Positions 34,158-48,670 are shown, counted from the stretch's first letter. The stretch is DNA of 64,000 bases from Aulostomus chinensis (GCA_037954235.1 JBBMOA010000016.1:23857383-23921382); one strand, 5' to 3'. Numbers and translations are program-made. Notes: generated by a model from the letters alone, not told the origin.

Positions 34158-36164
34158 ATCCAGAGCATCTCAAAATATAAGGAAAGTGCTAGAGAGGAAG
34201 AGCAAATGTGTGTTAGTGCGTGTGCGTCTGTGTGTATCATGAGTGACATGCAATACAACAAAGTAGAGAGATCTGACGCTGACTGGCAGCAGAGTTGTTC
34301 ATTATCACACAACATTGGTTTCTATCAGTATTTCCTAACAATCTCAGGTGTCAGAAAATCAAAAGGCGAGTGAGCAGCCATGCAGGGAGGAGAAAATCAA
34401 ATGTGTCACAGTTATAACAAAACACCATATATTGGTCTTTTGACGACACAATAAACAAGCATGCTGAGCAAAAGAGAAAGTGGAGGCTGCAGCAATAGCA
34501 AAACGGATCTCATTACAGCCCTTCAGGCGCTTTATTCTGCGGTATGGGTCAGATGAAAACAAGCTAACAGAGCTGAATCAATGTGACAGGGCTAATGATG
34601 GTTTCTCTCTCCTAAACTCTGGCTTTGGAGCAGCTGGGCCCGAGGGACCCCAGGTGACAGTTAGATTTCTTGTCATATTCGACCAGTCACACTCCATTTC
34701 TTCACCTCACTTTACCACCATGAGGCCGTGATGCTTCCTCTCCTGACACCAGCACTCAACTGCAGTGCTTCAGCTCCTCACCTGCAGGCCTGGCAGGACT
34801 TCAGCAGGCTCCAGTCAAAACCGGTTGATTATTTACACTCATGCTCTCTGCTGATGGACGAAGGTAAAACGCCACTCACAATTTTACGGTTTGTTTCACC
34901 CTGATAATATGCAGGATGGGTGAAGCTTGGCATACTTTAGAGTCATTAGACTGATGAGTCACATGTGCAATCAAAAGATAATTTAGTATGCCTCCGTGTG
35001 ATTAGCAGACGAGCTGTCAGTACCTGTATTATTGGTACAGATGTACTTGACACGGGTTAATAACCTTTACTAGTTCTCTCTACTAGAAGGAGAGGTGTGT
35101 TAACACAGCGTATCATGAAGATACCAGTTCATATGAAATTACACACCAGTCATCGCTGGATTTGAATATTACTCATTTCTCTGCATGAAACTGCATAAAC
35201 ATGAGCCCCTGTTTGAATGTTACTGTCATTTTGATCGGGGTTATCTGCAGTACTTGAAGTGGGAAAAAGGTACTCCTCATTTTAGAGTGTGTATCAGCTG
35301 GTATCAGCAAATCAAAGTGTTAATATCTTTACAGTGACTAAAAGACAGCGGGAGATATGTTAACAACATCAGTGTATTTGCTCAAAGGGGAAACCAAACA
35401 ATATTAAACATGTTCTAATAATGTTTCCCGATACTTTCTGCTAACTACAGCACGTGTAATGTGTGTATAATCTGTTCTTTAGACTTCCACACTGTGTATT
35501 TTTAATTATGTTAGCAGCTCAAGGTGCTGTTAATGCTAACATTGATGCTAATTATATTAGCATGCTAACAAAAACAAAACACAAAACAAAACACGAAGAG
35601 AACAGAGGATTAAAAAATAAATACACAAAAACGTCCCAACCAGAACCAAATGCTAACCAGGAGCAGCAAGCTAACACAAGTGCCACCCGTAGCATAGAAA
35701 GCTTTGTGACTTAGCGCTAGCAGGCAGCTACCACAGCCATGCAGAGCATTGCAAAATACCACAATAGAGAAGTTTAATGGCAGCTTAGAAGATGTGCTGG
35801 ATGCAAGAAAGAAAAAGTAATTTATTTGTTCGAGTAAAATATGGAGGTACTGGGGCAGGCGTTATATGTGCTCTTCAAAAAAAAAAAAATCCTTACCGCA
35901 AATTTGGGTTTAAATGTGACCCTAATGTGTTCTACATGTCATGTCACCCAAGACACTGAAAGATGCAGCAAACTCCTGTTGGTATATTCTAGGTTTTATC
36001 ATCAACAAAAAAATCTATCTCGCATTCCTTTGATATTATATTTTGTGTTTTATTATACTGTGTTCCGAATTCCTCGTTATTCTACTGCTGTCCGATTAAA
36101 TAGAACTGAGTTTTTGACAATGGTAGTCACTATGTGGCGTTCACCAGGCCACAGGCCGTGAGGC

Positions 36165-36239
36165 TGTGAATGCTTGTGTGTCTGTGAATGCTTGTGTGTC
36201 TGTGAATGCTTGTGTGTCTGTGAATGCTTGTGTGTGTCT
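36165..36239. repeat. 18-bp minisatellite, four copies
   Basis: Four tandem copies of TGTGAATGCTTGTGTGTC; the last copy carries an extra TG. The unit itself contains a TG run. Confidence 0.9.
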
Positions 36240-37109
36240 GTGGAGGTGTTGTTCAGGGGCACTTGATGTACGTATACGGCTGGTATGACGTTGGGGGAGG
36301 TGTAAATGGGTGAGTGTGTGAATCAACTCCATGTGTTAGGGTTTGAACACACTTTGGAAAAGTTGCTGATTTAGTGCAAAAGGCCATCTGTGCCATTTCC
36401 CCGACCTTCATGGGGATGTGACTGTGACAGCGAGCTATTCCCTCGCTACAGGATGTTTTTTTTTTTTTAATATCCGTATGCTTGTGAGAGTGTATATGTG
36501 TGTGTATGTGTGTGTGAGTGTGTGTGTAAAAGCTAGTAAGGATCAAAAGGGAAAGAACTTTACAATGCCGTTTCACTGGATCTTGTTTGATTTTCTGTGT
36601 CCGATCCATCCTCCTCTATAGGTCAAATGAAACAGACGCTACAAATTAACCGAGCCAGACTGATTTCCCCGCAATTGAACACATTAAAAAAGGCATCTGG
36701 GTGTTTTTCTTCTGCGAACACTGGACACAACTTCCCACACGGTGAGCTTGACCTTCTGATTTACTTCTTTTTACCCTTGTCAAAGCGCTTTGTCAATACA
36801 GCTTCCACCATTCAGGAACACATCAGCATCCAAGGACAGTCCACAAACCTTGCTGGTCAGACTGAACAAAATCCAAATAAATAACATTCCCTGCTGTCAC
36901 AGATTTGTAACCGTCTGACAGGCCAGCCCACCAGAGGACGTTAACGGCACTGCACCACAGGGATGAATCATAACCTCCGTTTCCTCAGGGGTGAAGAGGA
37001 ACTGGAGCTTTGAGACACTGTCCTGATGTGTCTGGACTGTCCGTCATTTTACACACTACATCTGAGTTACGGTCCTGATCCTGAGCCCCCAAGATAAACA
37101 TGAAGCATT

Positions 37110-37453
37110 GGCTGGTGGAGCGACTCTTGCAGATGTGCCCATGTTGCCGTGCTTTCCTCCGAGCTTGTCCTGCCTGAGGAGTCTATCTCTGCTCTCCTTC
37201 CACTCTGCCGGGGAGGGCAGTGCCAGCCCCTGGTATGAGTTGTCCAGGGGGTGGCGGGCAGGCTGCTTCCCAGCTGGACTGTTACTGACGGGGTTGTCAT
37301 CACTGCCATGTCGCCCTGGGCACCACAGCAGGACCAAGTTTCTGGTTCCTTGATTGCTGTGGTAAAAGACCATCTGCAAGTGTGTTGGAGCCAGAGAGAC
37401 CAGTCATGCTTAACTGTTGACATGGCAACAGGCCAGAGGGGACAGTTTAACAT
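37110..37453 (-). pseudogene. possible retrotransposon gag relic with damaged zinc knuckle
   Basis: A GC-richer block is open in two overlapping minus-strand frames (128 and 107 codons). Around 37300-37340 one frame reads TWSCCGAQGDMA, with the spacing of a CCHC knuckle (C-x2-C-G-x2-G-H-x4-C), but with Trp at the first Cys and Asp at the His. The other frame takes over shortly after, suggesting a frameshift within the knuckle. Gypsy and some LINE gag proteins carry such knuckles. No capsid domain, protease or LTR was recognised. Confidence 0.35.
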
Positions 37454-38680
37454 TAACCAGTAGTACGGTCAAGAATCAGTAGATGTAAATATCTGTGGCA
37501 CATGAACGGTAGAACTGACTAAACAGCATCTACCAGTACAAGCCACGACTAAAAGAATCCTGACACACTGATGCTAACCAGGATATTTAAAAGAATGGCT
37601 GCTGAGATCTTGCGAATACATACATGTTTATACTGTAAATAATCCAGGAACTATTCCCGCTACTCTCCTGCAGACTCTCCATCTCACTACACGTGTATTT
37701 TGAGTGTAATTCATTTGCCAAATAACCAAAATTATATTCTTCCCAAGAATTATTTAGGCCACGGTAATTATGTAGTGACAAACACAACCAGTAAGGGCAG
37801 CGTTTTACAGTGACACCTTGAAATGCTGCACCATGAGGCGATTTGCACGAGAGCTGATTAAATAATACAACGGTTGACTCTTGCATATTAATTATCTTCC
37901 TTGACTGCTGAAACACTTTTCTACACTTTGACTTCTCCAGTCCAAAACAAACAAACAAACACAGAGTCTCACTGGCCAAAAGGACAAATGTCTTCCACAC
38001 AGCCCCATCAGAGATTTTTGTTGTTCAGGCGCTGAAGAATATTGCTTGGGATGTATGGTAGAGGAGAGTCAGGGAGGTTAGAGAGGGATTCTCAACAGCT
38101 GCATCACCACACGATTACAAAAGCTGTGAAATTGTGTCGACCTGATGAGAAAGTACAAACACGTTAACAAGACGAGACTTCTGCTGTGCTAAGAAGGTGC
38201 TGATGAAGCTGATCTCAGTTTCATTACACTAACACAAGTGCAGAAATGGCCATCTTGTATTTATAAAAAGTTATTTAATTGCAGTTTATGCGTGTTTAAC
38301 CTTGACTACAGCCAGTCAGACTGCTGCAATGTCCGTCAGCAACAGTGGAAAACTGTCTGTTGGTGTTAAGCACGCCTTGACAATCATGAAATACTGTGAT
38401 ATTTGTGCACATTTTGCAGTGTATTTGTGTAGCTTTAATAGTGATAAAGTACATGAAGTAAAATGTAGGCAACGGGATACACTTGACAATACTAAAACTA
38501 TGGAAAACTATGAATCCTCTTCATTTTACGATTGGACATTCAGTTCAAAATACCCACAAAATATTTCCTTATATAGTTTCATTTATTTCTTGTATGTCAG
38601 ATATCGTAAGTCTGACTGAAAGAAATGGAAGGGAATGTATTTTCTGTTTTTGTCTCTTCAAATAAAACAATTACAGTGAC

Positions 38681-38696
38681 CCCCCCCCCCCCCCCC
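38681..38696. repeat. C16 homopolymer
   Basis: Run of 16 C; on the minus strand a G run able to form quadruplex structures. Confidence 0.9.
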
Positions 38697-40728
38697 GTAC
38701 TGCTCGTCTCCCTTACTATCACATAAAATAATTCTAATCCTGGATGTAATCTCATGTACAGCACTGGAAATCTGGATTTGGTAGTTTTATGGAGTCTGCA
38801 TCAGGGTGAACCAATCCACCGTCAGAAGAAGAGTAAGATGGATGAACTGATCCTGGATAAATTAACTCATCATTCTGATCCAGATTAACATTTTGGACTC
38901 AGAGCCAACATCGTGGTCAGTGTTATTTGAAAGGTAAATTTAACACCTGTAATCTGTCGTCTTGTTTCTTGACAAATTTTCTTTCAATCTCCACTTACAT
39001 CCTGGTGGACCAGGACAGTGCAGTGTTGAATATGAAGTTTTCTTTAACTTCTCTAAACTGCGCTGTCTTAACGTCAGGGGTGGTTGCTTGGATGAGGGAA
39101 ATATGAACAACAGCCAGGATATTCAGCAGCCTTCAGCTGTCCCACTTTCTATTTCATAACTGTGGTATATTATGTCAAATGACCTATGGTCCTTCATAGG
39201 CCTGTCCCGACGGATGATTAAATGACCTATTGTGTGACAAATGCAAATGACGGCGATCCTTTTTCTGACCTCAATAATTGAGCTAAATCACTTTCAGCGT
39301 GCTAATGTTAGCATGTTTTGTTAGCGGCGTGTCCACAGTCATATCAAATCATGGCAAAATTCATTTTATATCTAATGAAGAAAATATCAGAGTGAAAATA
39401 AACGGGAAACAGCTTTGTGAACACGACAGAGTTTAAAGAGGTTTCCAGCAGATGTGACGGACTTACAAGTGTTTGACCAGACACTCCAGTCTGAAGGACA
39501 CGTCTGTGAAAGAAGCTGAGTGGAGCCTGCAGTCAAGGGTCAAGGGAAAGAGTTTAGAGAAGGTGTAATGAAGTGTTAATGTGATAGGCCTGATTGTTCG
39601 GTTCCAAACAGGCATGTTTTGAATAGGCACCACTGGTCTGGGCAGGAACACAAGGGTATCCTCTCAATACCAGACTTTCTCTGTGCAGTGGAAGATGTCA
39701 TCTGTCACTCCATCTCTAGTGCGATAAAGCCGCTCCTGTGACCCTGATACAGTGATCAGCAGTAATGCTAGAAGCTGATGGAACAGACTCTCCAGCTCAA
39801 GCAGCAGTGCGCTGGCTGATGGAGTGGCTCGGCTCCCGAGGCAGTTGAACTGGCATTACATTCACACCCCAGGCACTGTGAGTCGCACAAACAACATCAG
39901 TGCAAAATTAATCATTTTGGTCAAGTCACGCTGAGTGAAAAGCAAACTTTGGCAATAAAATCCCATTCAGAGGAAAATGTGTTTACTGTGATGAGGGCCA
40001 GAGACGCTACTTCAAATCAAATTTGTCACTCTTGACATTCCTTGAATGTTCTATGTATCCCATTTTGCAGACTAAATGGAGGGAGTGTAGAATGAAAATC
40101 AGGCTACCTTTTTCAAAGCTGCTGTGTAAGATGATTATTGTGAGGATGTCTTAAAGCATGTTCCATTCATATTCAAAGAGAGGTGATTGTTGAAGCAGCA
40201 CATGATCTCATGAATGCATTTTCACATGAGAGTAACATGGTGCACACACTTCACACTTGTCTGAGCATGGTGGGGAAGATTCATCAGAAATACAGTATCT
40301 GCTATTATCAACTTCATGTAGTAAAAAAATAAAGAAAACAAATAAACATTAATTTGTTTCCTGAAAAGGAAAGGCGTCTTTTTTATATTGTTCTTCCAAC
40401 TTGTATTTCAAATAATGAAACTTAATTATACTCTATTCATCACTGATCTGCAACACTGATTTATTTTGTTTTGTTTAAGATATAAATGATTAACAATAAC
40501 AGAGGCAGAATTTGCAAAACCATTATTTTTGGGAAGTGTCAGGTGCATTGTTTTAGAGTTGTTTACTATCGTCAAGTCCTCGGTGTACTGCGTGTTAGCT
40601 TAGAGTCGCTAGGCTGCTCTGGATGAAGCCAAAAGGTGAGCTGGAGTGACCCGGGGAAGTTGTGAGGTAAGCTTTAATCACACCGAGGGTTTGGTGAGAC
40701 ATCCTGACTTGCAGTCCGCGTCTACTCC

Positions 40729-40735
40729 ACACATA

Positions 40736-40825
<90 letters not shown>

Positions 40826-40834
40826 CACACACAC
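40729..40834. repeat. long (CA)n microsatellite
   Basis: The longest CA array of the window, about 100 bp with an imperfect CATACA left flank and GAAA near the right end. Confidence 0.95.
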
Positions 40835-41647
40835 AGTCAACTAACAGCATTCAAGTAACATTAAATCTGTAGTCAGAGGACAGTGTGAGTAACAGTAAAG
40901 GACACGATAAGAACAAGCCTGTAAGTCCCGATGTCATGGTGGCACCCTCTCTTTATCTAGCTCTCACCTGTGCCCAGACACTTCAATCCATAGAGCTCCT
41001 GGTGCTTCTCCGGAGTGACATTCATTTAGTGGCCCAATTAGAAACAGCACCGCTTTAAGGCCTTCAGCCAGGGGGGAGGAACCTCACTATAAAGGCAATA
41101 CATAACCGTGACCTACAGCCAGCTTGTTCTATGCCCACACACACAAACAGATACCCCACAGACCTAAAACACACAAGGGAATCAGGCTTTAATATTCAGT
41201 TTACATTGGACGTTTTTAATTCCCAGCTCAGTCAAGAAGACTAGCTGATAAATGAATCATTAGCAGATGTTGTTGATTCCTCTGAGAGTCCATACACAGA
41301 TGCTCGGGCTAAAAAACACAAGAGGGAAATAAACCAACACGAAACGCTGATGCCACGCAATTGATGAAAGACATCTTTGGCTTCACCCGTTTCCTCTGAT
41401 AGTTGTATGGATTTTCTTCAAAGAGAGGTTAATGCTTATGTTGGCCGAATCTTTGCCTTTTAACAATGCAATTAGTGAGGCATAGGTAGCAACAAATCAC
41501 TTTCACTTAGGCTAATTGATTTCTAGTTGTTGTAATTATGACTATCAATTGTGACTCACATCAAGGAGGGCACTCCGCCCTGGCTCCAGTTTTAATTTAG
41601 TCACACTGAGTGGGTAAGCGCCATGGTGGAAAAAGCAGCAGCCTAAC

Positions 41648-41739
41648 ATCTCTCTCACTCTCCCACTCTCTCTCTCAGACACACACACACACACGCGCAC
41701 ACACGCACACGCACACGCACACGCACACGCGCGTACACC
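41648..41739. repeat. CT then CA/CG compound microsatellite
   Basis: A TCTC-rich stretch passes into CA units and then into a repeated CACACG pattern ending in CGCGCG. Confidence 0.9.
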
Positions 41740-41821
41740 ACTCCACACCAGCCCAGTTTCTCACCAGATTTGCAGGGATGTGATTTAGCATATGTTCTTG
41801 CTATGGTGAGGTGTGTGAACA

Positions 41822-41842
41822 GGGGGGGGGGGGGGGGGGGGG
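41822..41842. repeat. G21 homopolymer
   Basis: Uninterrupted run of 21 G, the longest G run in the window, 80 bp from the CA/CG tract. Confidence 0.95.
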
Positions 41843-44375
41843 CAGTAGATGGTGTGAATAGTTGGATACACAGCAAGGTATAGGCGGCCCCTTCTGTCAC
41901 CATCTTGGGTCATACTCTGGGTCTGCAAGGCCACCGCTGACTTCAGGGTCATGTTGATGAGACGCTGGGATTGGTTAATCACACAGCTTGAGCTCCACTG
42001 ACTCCTTCAGCTTTGTCTTTGAGGTGACAAAAGCTGAGCGCAGAGCCGCTAATGTCATGCTAATGCACCGATTCAATTGGAAACGACAGACTGGTTGATG
42101 CCAACTCAGTGCCTCTCCCTTGATTTTTTTTTTCAGGTAAAAGAGATCTCATCAAGAAGTGATAAAACAATTACCCTCTGCAGTTAGCGTCATTTCTAAT
42201 CTTAAAAACTAGACAGCATTTAAGATTAAATAAGCAGCTGGAAATCACTTCTTATGATGAGAGAATGGAAATGAAAGCAGTACCGAGGAGAGTACTTTCC
42301 TCCATCCGTCATTTCTTTGGCATGGTAAAGAACATGTGCTAAGCAGGGGAATTGATCTTTTCTCTAATTGTCTACCTGAGCAGAGCAGGCCTCAGCGGAT
42401 GCTCTGCATGGGGAGGCCCCCCCGTGCACTGTGGGAAAGCACCTTGTGCCTTAAGAGAGTGACAGGAGCTAACAAACACTTATGCAGCGTGCTCTGAATA
42501 ATGAAAACCATGTCAAGCCTCACGCAAGTCTACCTAACAAGACTCTGGTGGTTTCACACAGCATCATCTGTATCAGTGACAAATCCCAGCATGATGCAAA
42601 TTAAAACACTATATGAGATTATTTTCGCTATAGCCGTCCTCCTCTGCTGAATTATGAATCAATAAAGTCAGTGTAACAGAAAAGGCTCCAAGCTACTGCA
42701 CTGATGGATGTCTGGACAGACGCCCATCTATTGAGCTTTAACAGAAAATATTAGCATATATCTTTTGACACTTCATTACACATATGCAACATCCTGATTT
42801 GAATTTACAAACAGTCATGATGTATACATTTTCTGGGCAGTGGTCTCGATCACCACAGGTCTCGGTTGCGCCGGTCTCTGGATTAAAGGTGGGGCTCTTT
42901 TCTCCAGAGTCTGCATTTTCAGTTACCCACAGGGAGAAGAGAGGCAATGATGAACGCACCAGTCAAGGCATCTGCAACAAAAACACTGCGAGCCATCCAG
43001 TCAGGCTCACTGACAGCACTATTCTGACACACGACCTCTGACAAACACATGCGGCACAGCCAGAGGGGCCAGCCTCTCTACCATCCCAAGACTGATATAG
43101 TATTTTTCCTGCAACAGGAAAGATTGCTTTGGCAAAAGACTGTCAAATAAATATTGTTGTGTAATTCCATCTCACCTCTAAAAGAATTCTACACCACACA
43201 TTTTTTTTCCAGCAGTGATAGATATGTCCAAGAATATCCCATTATGCTCCTGAATGTGATGCTGGCTTGTCCCTGATACGTGCGCAGGGGTTGTGGGTGA
43301 TCGGTAAACATAGCAAAATGATGTATTGTGTAGAACAGTGCTTCTAGTTCCTCTCCATCTCCCCTGGGGCGAATGGGACATCTCAGTCCTGACTGCGGTG
43401 AATCAACCAGGACGGTTTTTACACCTCAACCTGATGAGGCAAACCATGCGTGATAATTATGTGTGACTGGACAAGCAGCAGGGACACTGTAAAGTAAGCA
43501 CGGCGCTTCCGCATGCCTATTGCTGCGTCTATGTTGATGCATTTGTCATTACTCAATTCCCATTTGGCCGGCCAATGACATCGTTGACCCTTGAAACAGG
43601 CATAGCAACGGCAAACTTGGTGCCACTGGTATTAATAAACTATGAAAAAGGAGCCGTTTAAATCTAATTATCAGTCTAATGTAGGAGATGTGATCACACA
43701 GGCTCTTCACTGATGAGGAAATCATCTCCCATAAGGCTCCACACTGATAATTACAATAACATTAACCTCTGCCTTTTTAATTCAGGCCCTCATAGAAATT
43801 CATCTCAGGTCAGAGACCTCTTTGAACAATTCTTCACACTAGTTATGAAGGATGGTGAAAACTCCGATGAGGTGTGGACAGAAATCCAACTGCAGCAGAC
43901 ACACACTCTTTCTTCAGAGTGAACAGATGAGGGGTGCTGCATTTACTGCTCGCTGGAGCTGATTTCCTCGCTATAGCAAGTCAGCTGTGTGGAAGAGTGC
44001 ACGTGTGTGAATGTGAGTGTGAATGTGGACAGGTTTCAAACCAACACAATAATTACCACACCTCCGTGGCAAAGAAAAATTAGTCATTAATCCGTTCAAG
44101 CCTTGCACTTAACACTTAATGACTGTCTTTTCTGTGCTCATGTTGTGCTACTGGCTTGCCTCTAATGATGCGAGTGTGTGTTCAGAGCACACGCGACTTC
44201 ATATGAGACCTGCACTTCCCCACAAACACACGGCAAATCTGCTTCCCGCACATTCTCTCCTGCCGCACACTCAATCTCAAACAAACTGCAATAACAGCAA
44301 CCAAAAATTAATAAGGATACGGCAGACGGTAAACACTTGATAAGACAGACACACACAAATAAAGACATAAAAGAT

Positions 44376-44433
<58 letters not shown>
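44376..44433. repeat. (CA)29 microsatellite
   Basis: Uninterrupted CA tract; neighbouring ACACACAAATAAAGACATAAA is an imperfect extension. Confidence 0.95.
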
Positions 44434-44434
<1 letters not shown>

Positions 44435-46543
44435 AGTGAAGATAAAGATAAGAGAATAAACTAATATTCACATAACACAGCAACTATATTGGACTGTGAA
44501 TAGTGTTGTAGTTTCAGACGCTCCAAGTTTCTTTTCCACAGATTTCATTATTAGATCACAGCCAAGAAAATCAATTACTTTCCTCTTTGTTACAAGATAA
44601 ATATGAAGGTAGTCTAGCAAATTAAAGTTCTGGATAGTACAATTAGCATTTGTAAAATTCTGAGTGCTATCTTTTAGAGTCTACTTTCTGTACAAAAAAG
44701 AAAGTATTTCTTCCTGATGAAAGTGCAGAGTTTTGACACTATTGAGGGCCGCCATCGCAGTGAATAGTCTATCTTCGAAGAGAAAATATAACTATAAAAG
44801 CAGGGTTATTGTCATCACAAATATTTTGGAAAGCAATCTTGGTCCAAAATTTAACTAACACAAGAATAACGAAGAAATATGAAGCCTCCAGGACTGTGTG
44901 GAGAAGCGGGAAACATCTTGTCTCTAACAGTTAAATATGTGAGATGAAGAATTTAGTCAAGTAGATGAATTTTTTCGTGTCGAAGTCGTGGTTCTGAGTA
45001 TTTTCATTCAACACGTGTGTTCTTTCATTTTGCTGTGACATGCTGTTCAGCAAGCACTATGTTCCGCTGATGTAACTGTAAATGTAAGTGTCGCATCTCA
45101 GTTGTAACTTAAACTGGACTGGCATGTGCTTTCATGGGAGAAAAACACACTGAAATGGAGCTGCTGGTTGAAAGCTGCATGTAGAAATGCAATGTTTTAC
45201 CATCCATTAGACACCGCGAAAACTCTCAGTGTGAAGCGGCGGGAGAGCGATGCAATTGTCAGAGCAATCTTTCACATTTGGGACTGACACAATTGCACGA
45301 TTAAGCATGAAGTTACGACTTGCTAGTCGCACTTGGTTGCCTGAGTGTTTGGGTTCGTACTTGAGTAAACGGCACGGTCCCGAGGTCAATGATGTCATCT
45401 CTACTCCTAGCAATGATAAGAGTGCGTCTACGAGCAGCCTGTCTCTTGAGTGAAGTACTTTAATATCATCTTTATAACAACGGCTACCTATTTTTTTCAC
45501 CAAATTACGTTTTCCATGCAATTTCATAGTCAGTCTATGAGAATAAAGACAAAAGAAAAAAGAATCCAACTGTCATGGAAAATCAGGACCCACTTGTCAT
45601 GAAATACTTTTTGAAACTGCAGTAGAATATAAGGTTGATGAGATAAAATAATCCTCGAGATCAGACACTGCAGAGGAACTCTTGGAAAATACTGACAGAA
45701 AATTTAAATGAACACCACTTAAAATGGAAATGGGCAGGAAAAACAAAACATTAACATTAAAAACTAATCACATTAACATTTACAATTTGCATGAAGTTTC
45801 AATCAAGACAATGATTGTTTGATCCCTTGACAATTAGGTAAGTATCTTTGTGTGTGTGTATGTGGGCAAGCGCATGTTTTACCTGCTGCATCCTTGGATC
45901 GTAGCAGTTTATGTGCATATAGCACGGTATGCCCACCGACTTCCCTTGATTTGCATCTAGATAGCCTTTAATTATGAGTAAAATTCAAGTTACCTGATTG
46001 GATGGAGTAGTGGAGAATCGATTGGCAAGCGTGAATAATGACAAAAGGCACAGCGCCACTTCTTATCACAGCCTGCGAACCATATCAATTCCAATATGTG
46101 GCAGGGCAAATAACCACCCCAGTGCACCACATGCTAGAATCCTCCACGCACAATTATTTGTAAACCTTTCCAGCTATTTGATGACCTTCTCCAATCAAGA
46201 TAATATTCCTCTGATGCTTAAAAAAAAAACATTCTTCCTCTCAGTCCTCATGAAAACTGTGAATGAGTTGAGTAGAACGAGGGTGAAACCTTCATCTTTA
46301 AAATGCATCCTTTTGTACCCAAGGTCACTTGAATCAAAATACATGGATCTTTAAAAATTCATCTTTTATTCAACCAGAGAATTCAAGATGGTGGAACTCC
46401 AACAATTGCTCAAATAAAGTTGTTGTCTCGATCAACCATTTACTATTACTCAAAATACAAATGAAATAAGGGTAAAAAGTATGTGTGCACTTAATACAGC
46501 AGCTGCCATAATGCTACACCATATGTTAGGATACGCTAGGATG

Positions 46544-46544
<1 letters not shown>

Positions 46545-46613
<69 letters not shown>
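46545..46613. repeat. (CA)34 microsatellite
   Basis: Uninterrupted CA tract of about 69 bp. Confidence 0.95.
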
Positions 46614-46616
<3 letters not shown>

Positions 46617-46940
46617 TGCTTTATCTTTTCACCTAAATATAAATGCCAATGTTTGAAGAAAATGCCTCCTTGGTTTCTGAGCCTTAAAAACCATAGAGGA
46701 ACAAAAGCGTGTCTTAGCTTCAGCTGGCAAGAACGTCGACATCGTCTCAAGCCTTTTGAAGTTTGCCACACTTGTGCATTTGAATCAGAGGAGGGGAATC
46801 AAATCTAATGTGCAGTGTAATGGATGAATTCATATTCTGCAGAGACGAGCAGAATAAAAACAGTTAAGGATGTAGCTGGCTTTTAACTTTAGGCAACAGG
46901 CTCACACAGCGGCACAGAGCTCCATATCAAACTAGTCGGT

Positions 46941-47002
46941 CAGACCTGTCAGACAGACAGATAGAGCAGTCAGACAGACCAGTCAGTCAGACAGACCAGA
47001 CA
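46941..47002. repeat. CAGA-like low-complexity tract
   Basis: Imperfect units of CAGACAGA, CAGTCAGA and CAGACCAG; a degenerate tetranucleotide array. Confidence 0.8.
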
Positions 47003-48670
47003 GTGGCACTAATGATGACTACTTAGGTATCAGAAGTTTCAGTGATTCCACTCAAGTTGACACTTGAACCCAAAAGTGCATTTTGCCTTTCAAGTCCTCA
47101 CAAATGTGTATCTTTAGCTACTGAAGACATATTTTCCTCCATTACTTCTCTGTGACTCCAGTCTGCAGAAGGAGGCAGGGAGAGTGAGAGAGACGCTTCC
47201 ACTGAAGGAAGTGTCAAAGTTTGTTTGATTTTACCTCAAACTCAAGTGCTATTTGTAATACTGAGCTGGATAAAGAAGCAAAGGACTGTGTGAATTAGTG
47301 TTGGGTGAATTATCACCGTACGACAACTCCAGCTGTCCACACCATTATTATTTACCCTGCTTATTTCTTCTGCTCTCATCATCTTATGCACTTTTCCACC
47401 TGTCTGTCAACCAGGAACAACGGCAGATCCTTTCTATTTCCAGCTGTTCTCCTCGTCTCTATACGTCACTCTGAACGATCGTTATACATTTAGGGGCGGG
47501 GTTACAGTCAACTGCTTTTTCAGCTATTCAGGCTGATACTTATCCATGTCCTTGTGCAGCCCCCAGTTCAGTTTTCCAGTCGCAATATTGCCATGATCTC
47601 ACCAGCTTTACACAGCTTCCTCTAATAGGCCATGCTTCCGCTCACTGCCAAAGACACTCCGCAGAATTCTCTTAGCAGAGAAGTCATTTGTTGTCCTGAC
47701 TTCAGGGTTTTTGCTCTCCAAAAGCCACACTGGGCTTTTCTTGAGCAATATTTCTCCGTCTCTAACTGGGGCTGTAGCATCATCGTGAGGGCCTGGTTAC
47801 TTTGATTGTTTCCTGCCCACTTCGTGAGCGTATGGTGTGTCTGCCAGTCCTGGTGGACTGAATCAGGACATAATGGGTTCATTAAAAATCGCCAAGACTG
47901 CTGGCATTGGGAGGACTGATTAGTGAGATAAGCAGGGGATATGAGCTTAATGGAACAAGAGGTGGTTCACCAAGATTAAAAGCCTTTTCCACATCACTGC
48001 TATTTTTCCCTCCAATTCAGCAAATCACTTAATTGAAATTCTTTTAATTTTCTTTTTAATTTTCTCCTCGAAGCCCCTCCTGGAATTGCAACCCCAGGAT
48101 GAATGGTAGACTGAGGTTTGAATGTGAGATGAATTTTATTACTCTCAGGTCACTCCGTCTGTCATCCTAAAGCCCTGGTGACATGGTTATTAGCGGACTA
48201 TGAAATAGTTTCAACACAGAGGACGTTTTGCTTAGAAAACTGGCCTTTTGCCCTCACAGTAATTAGCCGATACATCCATCGACAAACAGAGAGTCGGAAA
48301 ATAGTGGTGAAAATAAAATACTGTAATGCAGCGGAAAATTAAAACAAACCTTACTCTTTGTCTACTTAATTTAAGATTTGAAAACAAAAAAAAAAGGGGA
48401 ATGGGAGAAATATCCTGTTTGTCTTACTAAATTAAGGGCACAGAGTGTTATGTTATCATTATCATTCATTACAAATTACAGCCTACAATAAATATGTCGA
48501 AAACTTGTTTCATGCCTGATTTCATGATGGCGAGACATGAAAAGTGGAGGCTGGCTGCTGCCAGTCAAAAATGAGCGTGAAGGCTTTGTAGCGCGGTAAC
48601 CCGTCAAGACTCTGTGGCACGAAGCATGGGAGAGAAGAAACACAAAGCTGTCAGATGAAGTCTGCCAACG

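Noticed and set aside
40972..41029. Minus-strand open segment starting MNVTPEKHQELYG and ending at a GTGAGA donor
   Set aside because: The start context is poor, a stop precedes it immediately, and the peptide resembles nothing I know. A chance ATG-to-donor opening is likely.
43331..43360. CAGTGCTTCTAGTTCC resembling a hAT (Charlie-type) terminus
   Set aside because: No matching inverted end or 8-bp target duplication was found.
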